Shown here: piece after piece, positions 36,301 to 48,835 of the stretch
How the letters are laid out: each line of letters begins with the position of its first letter
Position numbering within the stretch: the stretch's first letter is position 1
NCBI GenBank assembly: GCA_014871385.1
Contig: CM026433.1
Coordinates: 12,298,901 to 12,362,900, forward strand
DNA: 64,000 nucleotides
Direction of reading: 5' to 3'
DNA from: Ceratodon purpureus
Taxonomy: Eukaryota; Streptophyta; Bryopsida; Pseudoditrichales; Ditrichaceae
The notes under the pieces: model-generated
Told to the model about the DNA's origin: nothing
Database searches by the model: none
Seen by the model: the letters and a program-made list of their open reading frames with translations, nothing else
Made by a program: the position numbers and the translations under genes

Positions 36301-38693
36301 CACCAATGAGCAAAGTATGACAAAGGAGCCACCACTCTCACAATTCGATGGAATGAAGAGGTCATGAAGAAAATGATAATCAACTTGACCGCCAAAGTCC
36401 CAAAAAGAAAGCTTTGCAACTTTGGTATTAATACTTTCCACCTCAATACCACTAGTACGAGGAATTTTCTTGTGCTTCCGGTAGCCTTTGAAAAATGCAG
36501 GTTTTTCTTTCCCAAAGGTGGTTCGTAGCTGAGTCTTGCCTACCAAAAAGAGTACACATGATTTACCACAAGACATGTTCAATCTTATACTACAAATTAA
36601 TTTTCAATGTTTCTTGTTAGTCATTGAAGATCCAACTTCAATGGTAAACATAACATTCTATTTATAAACTTTCTTAAAAAAATACTCAAATAAAGCCTAC
36701 AAAATTTGAATGAAACCCCAACATACAAAAGGGTAAGTGTAACTCTTTTCAATAATATCGATATTTATTGAAATCCACGATTTATAATTCATGAATTTTG
36801 AACAGACGCATTCTATGGACAAAGTAATAGATGAATAAACATACCTGCGTATGGACGTCCACATAGAAATACACGGGATGATTCAGGACTGATCAACTCC
36901 ATGCCCTCCAAAGCAACCGCAACATTCTTCTTCACTTGATCCTCCACCCTCTTGAATTCATCTGGTAAATCTATTGGCAAACGAATTTCTTCAACATAGA
37001 AATCGTGACCAACTAGATCCAATAGCTTTCCAATGATTCCTTTACCATCTTCCCTGCTCCAGCTCTGGCGCGTAATAACGTCCATGCCAAGCTTTTTAAG
37101 GTGTTTGTTTCCTTGTAAGGTTTCGAAGACACCAATCAAGTCCTGATAACTCCATATAGTTTGTGGACCAATATGACTCTCAATAAGTAACTCAATTGTC
37201 TTCAGCCTTGAATTCCTCAACAAAGTGATTACGACTTCATAGTGATGTTTCTCATTGTAGCTTGAATCATATATCCATAGAAGCTCCTTTAGCATGCTCT
37301 GATCTTCGGTCTGTGACACACTTGGACTTGACACACTTGGAAACAAGTGCTGAAGCAGAATCTCGTCCCATCTCGCATGATTTCGAAACAGAACCAGCTT
37401 CTCCAGAGTTTTCATTTTTCTTATGCTTTCAGCCACCTCAGGAATACATTGAGCATTCGATTCCCCCCGATCTAAAATACGTAACCCAAGTACACGCAGA
37501 GCAGACTGTCTGTTCAGTAGGTCCACAATAACTAGTGGATCAATGTCACCGTAAACCTGATTGAAACAACACAATCCAAATAACGAATCAGAATCTTTAC
37601 GTTTTCAAACCATTTCTAAGAGGTGCAGCAACATAGATTTTATGATGAAAGAGCATATTTCATTATCCAAGCATGTAATTTATCCAATACAGTCCAATCT
37701 GTCCACCCATTACTCAAGTAAATGTTCTTTTCTTATGAATGTTGGAATTTATTTTAGTATGTTCCTGGCCACAAATGAGATTCTTACCCCACTTAGGAAA
37801 AAGAGCAAAACCCACATCAAATCTGAGTAGCAAAACATGAGCGCACTAGTTTCTTTCGGAGATTGTTCAAAAAGTTGAACTTGCACGCGCGTTGGAAACA
37901 GAAGTCGAAGAGGAGTGAGTTATCTGCTCTCTGTTACTCTAACACCTGTAAATGATGCTTATGAGTGAATTGCTTATGAGGGTTGGACCATATATGAAGC
38001 CAACCTGCACAAGCTACTTCTATGGACATCCATCCAATTCATCTAAATTTTATATGCTACCAAAGATCAAATTTTGTTCCTCTTCAGCTCTATCAAATAG
38101 ACACAACAAACTACTTCAACTTCATTTTCTCCGACTAGATTCAATTCAGAAATGTACGAGTTGCACATACTACAAGTGAGTTCGAAGAATAGGAAGCCTT
38201 GCCCAGGAAACTCAAGAGTAGTAAACAAACGTCTTCACAAGCTCTACCATCAATCAACAGTTCATGGCTGTAGGCATTTTCACGGTACCTGGATCTCCAG
38301 TTCTTCCAAAACTGGGCATTTCGTAACAGCATTGACGATGGATGCCCATTCATCTCCCGAAAACCTGACACTCCGATAATCTGGCGTATATGTCATTGGC
38401 TGCGTCTTACCGGTGCCATGTGGTCGGTATGGTTCAAAATCGTACCCATGGAGCATGCATTGTTCCCAGTATGATTGGCCCTGTGCATTCTTGTCTATAC
38501 CGGACAATTCCACAGATACTGAATCCCCAGATTCTAGTCCCAATTTTATAGTACAGTGCAATTTAGTGTCAGGAGGACATGCTTCCAAGGCAGCGTAGAA
38601 TGGTCTAAGAATTTCCTCATTGCTTTTTGCATAGTCTGGGGGTTTGAATTGGCGCCACCATCCAGGGGGGTGAAGGCGATCGCAGTCTTCCAT
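33359..38693 (-). CDS. Roco-family (LRR-like/ROC-COR) GTPase
   Basis: Four exons give 1334 residues: 38693-38289, 37556-36845, 36539-35170, 34876-33359. The phases agree. An in-frame TGA three codons upstream supports the ATG at 38693. Exon 2 has LRR-like strands (ALRVLGLRILDRG, KTLEKLVLFRNH, LKTIELLIES, HLKKLGMDV). The ROC GTPase domain follows: P-loop GRPYAGKT (368-375, its second G split by intron 2), WDFGGQ (419-424, G3) and THAD (507-510, G4-like). A COR-type region runs to about residue 850 (ITLVFTHADLV, CKAIAVALHDSGNVIYF, GLFIPATLR). The C-terminal half has a predicted coiled coil (KTIKHLEEQVKKIHRITRAE) and a hydrophobic Gly-rich stretch (IGGIAIGAGVGSFVEG), ending near AWVCGEHKREG. No kinase domain is present. 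Two in-frame internal duplications are listed separately. Roco proteins are GDP/GTP-dependent dimeric signalling GTPases; no specific role can be inferred here. Confidence 0.88.
34693..34741 (-). repeat. 24-bp in-frame tandem duplication within the Roco gene
   Basis: The unit CACGAGTACATCAATGTAGC plus CATC occurs twice in a row and gives DGYIDVLV DGYIDVLV in the protein. The copies are identical, so the duplication is recent and keeps the frame. Confidence 0.93.
35897..36028 (-). repeat. 90-bp-spaced internal duplication within the ROC/COR region
   Basis: Two blocks starting GGCTTCACAGA (about 35898 and 35988) are 90 bp apart and encode GWSFIDATSRKSVKP and GWSSIDARSEESVKP. The frame is maintained, adding about 30 residues just after the G4 region. 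Confidence 0.8.
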
Positions 38694-38822
38694 GAGCAGT
38701 CACCGGAATCCGAAGAAATATTCTCACTTCAAGACAATGCTCACTTGTCAAGTGCTTGCCTAATACAGACAACAAACGGGTACCACAACAAACCAAACAC
38801 AAGCCGATGAAATACCAGCCAA

Positions 38823-39000
38823 TGGAAATAAAAAGATTAATCTCCGAGAGAACAAGCAAGTGTGGAGTCGAATCGATGGCCGCAACTTTCAGACTCAAAC
38901 GCGTAAGGGTCACCAGGCGAGCCAAGTTCCGAGGAGCAGTCAAATTCTGTAAGCACAAACGAGAAAGAATGCAGCTTAGAGATGCTCCGGCAGCGGTCAT
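38823..39000 (-). pseudogene. LRR-like coding fragment upstream of the Roco gene
   Basis: Minus-strand reading from an ATG at 39000 gives MTAAGASLSCILSRLCLQ, then NLTAPRNLARLVTLTRLSLK and VAAIDSTPHLLVLSE, a leucine-rich-repeat-like pattern. An acceptor-like CAG (38949-38947) sits before NLTAPRNL. It could be a 5' exon of a longer Roco transcript or a remnant of a neighbouring Roco copy. The in-frame stop just ahead of the Roco ATG argues against simple read-through. Confidence 0.35.
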
Positions 39001-39319
39001 GTCTTCCTGTCGCGCGCACAGCACTGATCAACCCACACAGACCTGCAAGACCTCATAAACCAAAAACGCTAGGACAACACAAACTTTCAGCTCGCAACAT
39101 AGTCTACCACTCTTCAGCAGTGGGAGCAGCTTACAACACCCATAGACTCACTGTTGCGCCGGAACCAACATAACAGATAAAGACCACAACCTCACTGGAA
39201 AAAGCGATGGCTTCGGATCACGTGAGATGGAAAACCCCCTCTTCGACTCCCGGCTGGCCGTTCCAAGTACCCAAACCAGCTCCAACGCCAACGGTTCTCA
39301 CCGTTCCAACTGAATCAGA

Positions 39320-39785
39320 ATCGCAGATTTCAACACAAGTGAAAGCTAGCTCGCCCACAAAAACTCATCGATCTCATCAAGTTCCGACTTCCGAGGAGCA
39401 GTCAAAATCTGTAAACACAAACGAGAATGTTCATGCTTAGAGATGCTCAGAATCTAGTAATTGAACGCAGTGCAGTTGCAAGAAGTTTCTGGAGCTCACA
39501 TGTCATGTCTGTAACTTAATTGATGATGGCGTGGAATAGCTTACAATGATCAGGAGAAATCTCGATTCGGGAATCTAAGAATGACATGCACAGACCGACA
39601 AAGATGCATATGACTGGGAACGAATGTCTTTTTTAAGAGAGTTATCTTGGTTTCTGCTATTCGATGTGAACCTCAGTACAGTTGCAACTGAGAGTACACA
39701 ATCGCAGATTTAAACATGGCGAAAGCTAGCTATCCTACAACAACTCATCGATCTCATCAAGAGCCGCGAGTTCTAAGCTGACATA
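39320..39785. repeat. Decayed duplications of the LRR-fragment region
   Basis: CCGAGGAGCAGTCAAA(A/T)TCTGTAA...CACAAACGAGAA followed by GCTTAGAGATGCTC occurs at 38929-38985 and again at 39393-39448. A second pair, GCAGATTT(C/A)AACA...GAAAGCTAGCT...ACTCATCGATCTCATCAAG, occurs at 39323-39383 and 39703-39762. The region upstream of the Roco gene is thus built of diverged local duplications. Confidence 0.7.
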
Positions 39786-41388
39786 TCAAAACTTGTGAGT
39801 AATTAGCTATCGTTGCATACAACCTATCAAAACAAGCTGCACGGACTGCGCACCAGGTGCAGCTTGTCTGCGTTGCACTACAAGAAAACAAACCCTTCGT
39901 TACACTCAACGTCCTCTATTCCTGGATCAGAAGCAAAAACTATGGCCATCAAGCATCACTAGTCAAGCATGGCACAAGGGATGGATGGATCATTGTAACA
40001 AGAGTTGGCAGATTGGGAGACGAGACGATACACAGTACCTCAGAACCTCTCTGCGCCAGATCCGCAAGTCATACACCCGGTACTTGCACCAAAACATCTC
40101 CGGACCCGAACTCTGTGCGATGAAGAAAGTTTATGCAAACGTAGCAGGCGATCACAGAAGAGATTTCGGAGTCTATACTGCACAGCGTAGAACTAGTCTG
40201 CAAGACTAATGAATGACTCAGAATGGAGCAGGAGTACGGTACTGTAATTGAAGGGGAGTGGAATGGGTGCCATTAAGTCGCACCTGATCAACTTGGCGGA
40301 TTCGGTCGCGTTGAGTTCGGAAAATCTCGATTGAAAAATGAGTTGTTGATTAAACTAACTTACCATTTAGAATCCCTGGAACTCGGGTTACCGCGTGGCT
40401 ACAGTTGAATAAATAATGCAAATAACTACTGTAGATGTGAGAGATGGTCTAACACGTAACACTGCTTTGGCATCTAACTTTGTGTGTTCATTGGTGTGTT
40501 GAATGTGTCCTTTGTGTCATGCTTATCATTTTCAACAGTCTTTTGCGCCCATCCAGGTGGCTCTGGGCCGTGCCAAGTTCAAAGAGTTCATTAAAATACT
40601 GCACAAATATGTCACATAGAGTTTAGTTGTGTTGCATATTGCCACATCATCCGCTATAGAAAATTTCAAATGATCACAAATATGTTGATACACATGTGTA
40701 CTTTGGAGCAGTGAAGTTGTAAAACATGTCTTGGTTCTGAAAACTTCAATAACTTCAGATTTCCCACATTTATGTAATTAAGACATCTTGCTTTTGAATC
40801 TTGTGTAAACTTCATGTTGGCTTAACTAAATATTCATACACAATAAGTTTTGAAGTCAATTTAGGTGTTGAATGATGAATACAAAACTATATATTTTTCT
40901 TGACATCTTGCTGAAAGGCATTAATAAGTAGATGTAATCTTTCCTTTTTTATGATTAATTTACATGATATATTTTTTATAATATTTGTAGTTTGAAAAAA
41001 TACTATAACAAATAAATCTCAAACAACTCCTATCAAATATTAGTTTGAAAAAAAATCTCATTGTCTAGCATTTTAGTATTCTAATGTCAAATGTAGGGTA
41101 AAGAGTCAATTTTTTAATCAAAAAACTTATATCTTGAAGTATGGTTATAAGGTTGTCTTTTATAGTTTTAATCTCAATCTATGCAGCCTGATAAATGTGG
41201 TATCCACCTTTTTTGAATAAACTTGACAAGTAATCAAATGGTACAATCATATTGCCATCTTCACATCTATAATCAAATCAAATGTATATATATATACATA
41301 TATATATATAATATGTGCAAGTTAATTGTTTCTTAGACTATACCAAATCACTATTTTAGTCCATCAAACACAATGATCAATAGTTTTC
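39786..41388. other. Intergenic, no supported gene
   Basis: A plus-strand frame (39857-40123) and overlapping frames to 40209 have no recognisable domain. From 40.3 kb onward the sequence is AT-rich with a short TATA/CATA run at 41285-41312. Confidence 0.55.
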
Positions 41389-42320
41389 AACCCCTAAATG
41401 CCCAAGAAAGCCAAAACGGCTTTTTGCTAATTCGGTCAGTCTAGATAAAGAGGTTAAAATTGATATTTTTGCCTAAGATTTTTATTGGATGCTCCTTGTA
41501 CTGCATAGTGTATGTGGTAAAATTTGCAAAGCCAAATTCCAATTTTAAGACCTTCATCTACAAATTTCAGGTTTCAAGTCCAAAACGGGCAGCTTAAAAT
41601 TAGCCTTTTTTTTTAAAAAAATTCTTGAAATATGTTCATAACCAAACCACCATTCAAATTCCAAAGCGACCCAAGTCAAAAAATATACAAATTTTACAAG
41701 GGCAGCCTTTAAAAATTACAAAGACAAGCTTCAATATTTTCAATAATTTTTTAATTACTTCTTTCAAAAATCATCAAAGTTTGAGATTTTGAAATTTTTC
41801 AAAAATAATTTTGCTAAAAAATCAAAACGGTATAAAGGCACCTAACCACCCTTCAGATTTTTCTAAAACCAAATATACGTGACGTCATGCATGTTTTACT
41901 ATATCAACGATTTCAGACCTGCTTCTAGAAAACAATTTTTATGAGAGCCAAAAAAGAAATGAGTCTCTCAAATTTTCCATGGAGATACTCAACTTGGTTA
42001 CCTACATGGGAAAAAATATGGGCAAAATGTTTGAGGTAACAATCTTCAACTCCCCCTTTGCACCATTTTGACTATGTCATTCAGCCAATGTCCAAAAAAC
42101 GTTTTGCTGCAACTTTGAATATTATAATCTCTAAGATGGTATATATCCAACGGCTGAAAATTTTATCAGTACTTATAAAGAAGGTTTAGTACAAGATCTT
42201 ACGGCTGGATGTCTAAAAAAAGCAAATTTTTTTGGTTCAAATTGTCGTTTTTACAAGGTGGTCAAAAATCAATGTTTTGGAGGTTTTGAGACCCAAAACA
42301 TGCTTGGGCACGTAGGGGTT
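41389..42320. mobile_element. AACCCCTA-TIR element, diverged copy (932 bp)
   Basis: The left end is AACCCCTAAATGCCCAAG and the right end, reverse complemented, is AACCCCTACGTGCCCAAG: 18 bp with two mismatches. Internal sequence is diverged but recognisably related to the other two copies (GGCTTTTT...AATTCGG near the left end; CAAGATCTTACGGCTGGA compared with AAGATCTTACGGTTAGAA near the right end). No transposase frame. Confidence 0.75.
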
Positions 42321-43487
42321 AAGGCTTATTTCAGATATGTTATATCCAAATACTCGTTTCAAATAAACTCCCATTTATTCTTTGTCCTTTTTCATCACTC
42401 CATACGTCTTCAAGATGATAATTCATAGTAATACAATTTAGTTAATATATATTTCTAAATCATATGATATTTATATTTCTCAATTTTCTTCATGTTAAAA
42501 AAAACTAGTTATAAGTCCAAATAATAACTATAATGACAATAAGTATAATCTTTCCAAAAAATGATAAATTCTATTAAAGATAAACTAGAATCTATTCAAA
42601 TGGTGAATGATCCTCAAATTTAATGGCAAATTCTATATATTATATCTATTCATTTATAAAAACCTTACGAAATCAGTATCAATGAGTCTATATAAATCAC
42701 ATTATCCTTCTCTTTACAAATTTCTCTAGGAGTCATGAAGATTCTTTAACTTTGTCTAAAATCTTTTAGAAACCATATAAATTCTTCTGATGACCATATT
42801 GCATAAAACATTTATAATTATTATTTACCAAATTGAGTACAATATGTATTTAGAAATCTAAACAAAGTTTCTTTAAACATTTTAGGCTTGGTAGTGCATT
42901 TATTTTACTTCAAAAAATGAATTGTTATACAATGTAATTCTATAACAAATTCATTTTCTTGAGGTTCTTATGTCTCATTTGGAATGGAGGACAGAATATG
43001 GAGGATTTAATTGAGACTTGAACAACTTTCGAGTTGAGTTTGAAGAACTTCATAATTGAGTTTGATTTCAATAGGACGCTACATCAATAAACTCTATTGA
43101 ACCATGTAGATAAACACTAAGCTTTGGACCTTCATATTGCTTGGAATGAAATACATTGCTAATTCTCACAACTACATATCAATGCTTGATTGATTAAAAA
43201 GAAATTTTATAATTTGATTAATCATTAGTATAAATCACCATTGTAAACGAAATAATCCTTCAAATATCTATGTTTATGTTGATTAGTTTGATTCATTCAA
43301 AGTCTTCTACCTTAGAATTGTGTTCACAAGTAAATGTCTTGTTGGAGTAATACGTGATTTATATGACTACGATGAATTTTTTATTTATTTTTTGACTAAA
43401 ACACCTTATTAATGTAAAGCATATTTGTAAAAACCTAACAGTATGATTAAGAGTTCCAAATTATATGCAGTCATTTTCATATATTTT
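42321..43487. other. AT-rich spacer
   Basis: No frame, RNA gene or repeat pair identified between the two TIR elements. Confidence 0.6.
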
Positions 43488-44433
43488 AACCCTTAATGGA
43501 CAAAGTGGCAAAATTGGGCTTAATTAGAATTTGGGCATGTATCCGTGACTTCATTTTACATTGATATTTTTTGAAACTTTTTGTGAATGTTTGCCGTAAC
43601 AAGGACTTTGAGGGAATCTTTTTATTTATTTATTTATTTTATTTTATTTTTTTCAATCAGACATTTATACAAATAGTTATGGTACCCGAAGTGGAAAAAG
43701 CTGTTCGAGTGGCAATTTGGGCAGCCATGTTAAATACATCAGTTACCTCTGAGATTATTTCTATAAATACTTCATGATGTCATCTTTGAGGTTTCTAAAA
43801 AAAACGGCTTTGAGGGCATAATGTTCACTCCACAAAATATCAAAGTTTTCTCACCGTTTCGGGCAATGTACTAAAAAAACTTCTTCTTTCCTTCATAAAA
43901 TTTGGAAAAAATATTATTTTAGGTTTTTTATTTTTTTCACTTTAAAAATCAACATCAATCTTTTCATTGACCGTTTGGATTGGAACTTTAGAACATAATG
44001 GAATTTCTAGGAAAGGAAGAAGATTTAGCATTCATGTGTATTCAATTTAATAAAAATATTATTTTCAACATGCTACACTTGACTTTTGCGTGTAATTTTT
44101 AAAAAAAAATAAGCTAACTTAGTCTTATTTGACATGCATCAAAACCCTCAAAATCCATAATGCAAAAAACCCAAGAAAAAAGATTTAGAGTGTGTCAACC
44201 TAGTCAAAAATCTTGTCAAAAAAGTTTGTTTTTAAATTTCAAATGCTATAAGCTTTTAATCACTACGCTCGATTATATTGAAAATTTTTGAGCTATCTAT
44301 TACAATGATCTAGTTGAAGACCATATGGTTATAATTAGAAAATAATGATTTTTTAGTCATTCATGCTTTTTAAATTGGAAATGGCAGCTTCGAGCTTTTT
44401 TTGGTGAAACATAGTCAAGGAATTTTAGGGATT
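43488..44433. mobile_element. AACCCCTA-TIR element, copy 2 (946 bp)
   Basis: Collinear with 30596-31520 in the same orientation. The ends are slightly worn: AACCCTTAATGG on the left, AATTTTAGGGATT on the right. The only notable length change is a TTTA-rich expansion near 43618-43655. The block TACCCGAAGTGGAAAAAGCT (43682-43701) and the following GCAGCCATG are unusually well kept. Non-autonomous. Confidence 0.8.
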
Positions 44434-47400
44434 AAGAGTAACTAGTCAGCTTATATCCACCATAACCACATCCTTATTTTAAGCCATGAGAATTTTGTAA
44501 TTTGTTGTACATAAAATCATAATTCCTCCGCAATTTTTCAATAATTATAAATATTGAAAACATTCTGGGTTAATTTTTAAAAGAAAATAAAAAATAAAAA
44601 ATAAAAAATAAAAAATAAAAAAAAAATCTATAAAACCAAGTCAAAGACATATCAATATTACAAAATGCAAAGTAGAAAACGACTTTCATAGTTATTAATA
44701 ATTTCAGAAATTATTTTATCAATGTGGTTTGATATGTAATTGTGTCAATAAATTAATATAAGTTGTTTACTGTTCATATAATTTTATTTTTCTTTTGTTC
44801 ATAAATTCTTAGAAGATACCCAATCATGAATCAAAAAAACTTCAAACTAGAACAATGAAACTCAACCACGTGTATAGAAGAAGAACTCCGGCCCCAAAGG
44901 GGCCGACGTGAATATAGTGTTTGTTCATTCTATTCACTAATCTGATGGCCTCTTGACAAAGGATAATGAATTTAGAGCTACCATACGGTATTTAGAAGGC
45001 TCCGACTTCGGCGAAGATACAGATTCACGTGTACAGCTCATGGTTTGATTGAAAACTCTCACCCTTCAGCTGGTTGAAAGAAAGAACAAAAAAGAAAAGA
45101 AGTCTGGTCTTTGGAAGAGATACCGTACCCAACGGTCAGCTTCGGCAAAAAATAATTCCAAAAATAGATGTCAGAAATTTTAAAAAATTACTGGCACTTT
45201 TTGTTGAATATAATACTAATTATTTTTTCAAAATTGCCGGAATGTAAAGAAATTTCACTTCACACTAGACATTTACTTTTACAAAGAATATGGGTTAAGA
45301 AGTAGCACGAGTCTAAGTGAGGCTTTTCAAATGTGTTGTACACAGATTTTTGGAGTCCAATTGAGCATAGAATTTGAAGTTTTATAGAATTGTGTTTAAC
45401 TAACAAAAGTTTATGAATCAATTCTTCTTCCAGCTCCAACAAGTTTTGTTTTAAAATAAGTCTTTATGCAAAAGATATGAACAAATCATTGCAGCCTTGT
45501 AAAGATTATAAAAGATAGAATGGGTTGAAAACAGTTTTTCGGAGGTCATTTGAGCATAGACGATTAACTTTTTTGAAATTTTGTTGGCCTAAGAAAAGTT
45601 TATAAATCAAGTAATCTTTCACCTCCAATAAATTTTATGTCATTTAAAGACTATATGCAAAAGTTATATGTGTTATAAAAAAGAAGACTAACTAAGTGCT
45701 TCACTTCAAAGTTCACATTTCCCATATGGATTGTTGGACACAACTCCACTCTACTTGTATAAAGCAGAGAGCATTCTCTCCTAACAAGTACATCTGTCTT
45801 GGCATCCAATGCAAAAAAGATGTGGAGGATTAACGTTGTGGTAGAAAATTTAAATAAGGCTTTAAGACGAATTTTTAAGAAATTAAAAAAGAAAGTTGCC
45901 GATATTGTGAATATACTATTTTTAGATATCGGACATCAAAATTTGAAATTAATTAATTATTCGACCAAGCGGTGTCAAAGCTAACCCTTGAGTACGGTAG
46001 ACATGTATAAAGTGTTAGTTTGTTCCATTGCGGAGCCTATGTCCATAACTCTCTTCACATGGAAAATTTTACCAATTCATTTAAATTCAACTTATCTAAA
46101 CACCTATGTGAATTCCTATGCATGCTAACAGGTGAAGAGAAGGTTAATTACGTTAGTTTGGCTTCTTTATAGTTAGGAGGTTTTATATTAGAGTATGCAC
46201 TATGAATGTCGGACTATGATTGGTCAAATTCCCAAAAGGAAATTAGTCAAAATTCTTTATTTTTAGTCCTACAATGTGGTGAACATATACTTAGTCAATG
46301 CTCGATAGCCATGTCCAATATTTTTATGTAAAGTAGAAGTTCAAATAACAGTGCAAGATCAATATTAGTGTAATCTAGACTTCTCATTAACAATTCATGA
46401 TTGTTCCATTTTCCAACTCTTTGTTGTGAGTGGTAGTGGCTCCTCATTGGCCTACATAATATTTGAACACTTGTGCTCTTTGTAGCCTGCTAGTAGCGGT
46501 TTTGAGAAACAACAACTATTGGTTTTCAGAAGCACCAACTATTGGTTTTTTGAACTTAGTTTCAGGACCTTTGAATAATCACTCAAAATTCAGGGAAAAT
46601 TCACACATATTTTAACAGAGTTCCAAAAATTTAAATTGTTTTTTTCGTTCAATCTCTCCATATTTGCTTGACCTTTATGTGATTTTTCCACACCTTAATT
46701 GCCATTTAAGCACCAAAAAGACTTCAATTTTGTTGCTTTTACATGCCGCAAAAATACTTCAAACTACTACGGTGAGTACTCATATTCTGATATATCTATG
46801 ACTACTGTAACACCATAGCAGGTTTGCCATGTGGCAAACGAATGTTTTTTTTCCTTACAAAAATAAGTTTCGCTACTTGAAAAATTAAATTTCTCAATAT
46901 ACATTCTTTATGGAAAATATCAATAAAAATGATCTCAAATGAATTAAAACAAAAAACATATTTAAAAAACTAATTTATTCTATTTTTTTTTCGTCTTCAT
47001 AAATTTCTAATTTTTACCTTTTTTCTTTTTATAATTGTTTGTGGGCAAACTTGCTATGGTACTACGATATGTCCGACCCCCAGAAATATTTATTTTTCCA
47101 ACCAATCTGGCTCAAATCGAAAAACAAAAATCAAATTAAAAAAATATTCTCAACCTGCACCAAGAAAAGGAGGAAAAATAAACAAAAAGAAAAGGGCCGA
47201 CTGGACTCGTTCAGAATTTCCCAACGACCAGCGTCGTTCGCTCCTCCAAGTCCGACGGCGTCGTTCGTTCGTCGTGGGTCCGACGGAGTCCGTCGGTGGC
47301 GGGAAGCAAAGGCTTCGTGACGAAGCTGGTGCTGGTGGAGGGAGTTGTAGAAATGCTGGCTTCCTCCAGCCACCCTCTCGCCACATCAATCTTCCCTCCA

Positions 47401-47702
47401 CACGCATCTCACTCTGCCACTGGCACCGCCTCTCGATTCCGCTTCCAACCACCTCTCCAGCTCCCAAAACAATGCACACATGGCGTCACGGCCACTGTTT
47501 ATCCGACCTCGCCGACGTTGTGACCTTTAATTGGGTTCCGAAGCGCGCGTTTGCGGGGTCTGTTGGGATTATTTGGTCCTTGTGATAGTAGGGAATTTTG
47601 GATTTTTTGGAGTTTTTGGGTTTTGGGGGATTTGGGGTTTTGGGTGAGTGTGGTGAAGGGGGAGAGTTTGAGAGGTTTGGAGGGTTTAGAGGGGCTGGAG
47701 CG
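44434..47702. other. AT-rich spacer, then GC-richer 5' region of the NSE1 remnant
   Basis: Contains an (AAAAAT)n-like run at 44584-44625 and otherwise featureless AT-rich DNA to about 47.1 kb. From 47180 to 47700 composition rises in G+C, consistent with the former promoter and 5' leader of the NSE1-like gene. Overlapping frames on both strands there have no recognisable domain. Confidence 0.5.
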
Positions 47703-48720
47703 ATGGTGGCGCTCGATGAACGGCATCACACGTTTCTGCAGGCGCTCATGAGGCGAGGGCCCTTGTCTGAGGGCGAGTCGAAGAAGATGTTCCGGGAGCT
47801 CTTCAGCTCTTCCGATGGTGCGTCGCTTTTACCCAGAACTTGTCGTCTTTGTGGAGACGTCGAGTGTGATTTGGAGTTTGCACGGATGGTAGCTTGGTAG
47901 ACCTCTCAGGACTTGATTTGAGGCGGCATTCATCGGGAAGAAAATTGAAAACGTGAAATGAGAGTCACGTTGATACTCACTTCTGTGATCATAAAATGCA
48001 TGGGATTTGGGGATCTTTTTTATAACCCCTGTTTGAAGAGGGAGCGCCCAACGTTTACGCATCATGGGCAGGGTTGATGGAAACTTCGGACGCTTCCACT
48101 TTTTGGAACCATGTTCATGATGAGAACGAAGGAAAAAAATAATGTTTTCACGTGTTTTAAAACGGGAATTGTGGTCTGGTTCTTGATTATAGATAATGGA
48201 AAGCTTCGGGCTGTAACTATGTGCACGCTGGATAGAATCATTGCGAAAAGAGAACCTATTTGTGCAATTAGGGCTGAGCATTTTGTATCATGCTTTCCGG
48301 TCGTTTGCTTTGTCATGGGCAAGTTTCTGCATGTTGTTCTGTGAATCTCGATGTCATGCTGTTATCGATGCTGGTCTTTGTCACATTGCAGATCAGTTCT
48401 TCGATATTCTGTCCACGGTGAACAAGGAGCTGGACTATGTCAGATAGAGGTGAGATGGAGTGGAGATCAATACAGCAATTGAGGAACGTTGTACAATGGT
48501 GTTGCGAACAAGTTGGCAAATGAGGAAGCGAAGCTTGGAACTCGGCTCACGCACGCACAACTCGCATTCTTCAAAGCTATCATAAGTGGTTAATCACTAT
48601 GCCGATTACCGTTTCAATATGCTCATAATATTGCAGTCCTGCATGATATGGAATCAGTTTCTGGAGCAATACGTGTTATTCCAATTGTTGATTGTTTTAT
48701 TCTTTGCTGAAAGGTTACCG
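47703..48720 (+). pseudogene. NSE1-like (SMC5/6 complex subunit) pseudogene, 3' truncated
   Basis: Exon 1 (47703-47817) encodes MVALDERHHTFLQALMRRGP then LSEGESKKMFRELFSSSD, matching the NSE1 N-terminus (HHT.IQALL.RGPL). Exon 2 (from 48392) gives DQFFDILSTVNKELDYV, the conserved NKEL..V segment. Then the frame shifts by one base at about 48443, and the +1 frame reads IEVRWSGDQYSN, a TGA stop near 48475, GTLYNGVANKLANEEAKLGT and HAQLAFFKAIISG. A further piece near 48637 reads VLHDMESVSGAI. The C-terminal zinc-binding RING-like domain is absent: repeat copy B starts at about 48836. Functional NSE1 supports DNA repair with NSE3/NSE4. A sequencing error could explain one break, but not the stop, shift and missing 3' half together. 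Confidence 0.7.
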
Positions 48721-48835
48721 TGCAACACCTGTCTACCCTCAAGCGACATTGGCTGGATTTAAATGTGGATCACAGTTGGAGGCGATACTGAGTGATACAT
48801 CCGCAAGTGGATCCATATTAATGTGATCGGGAGGC

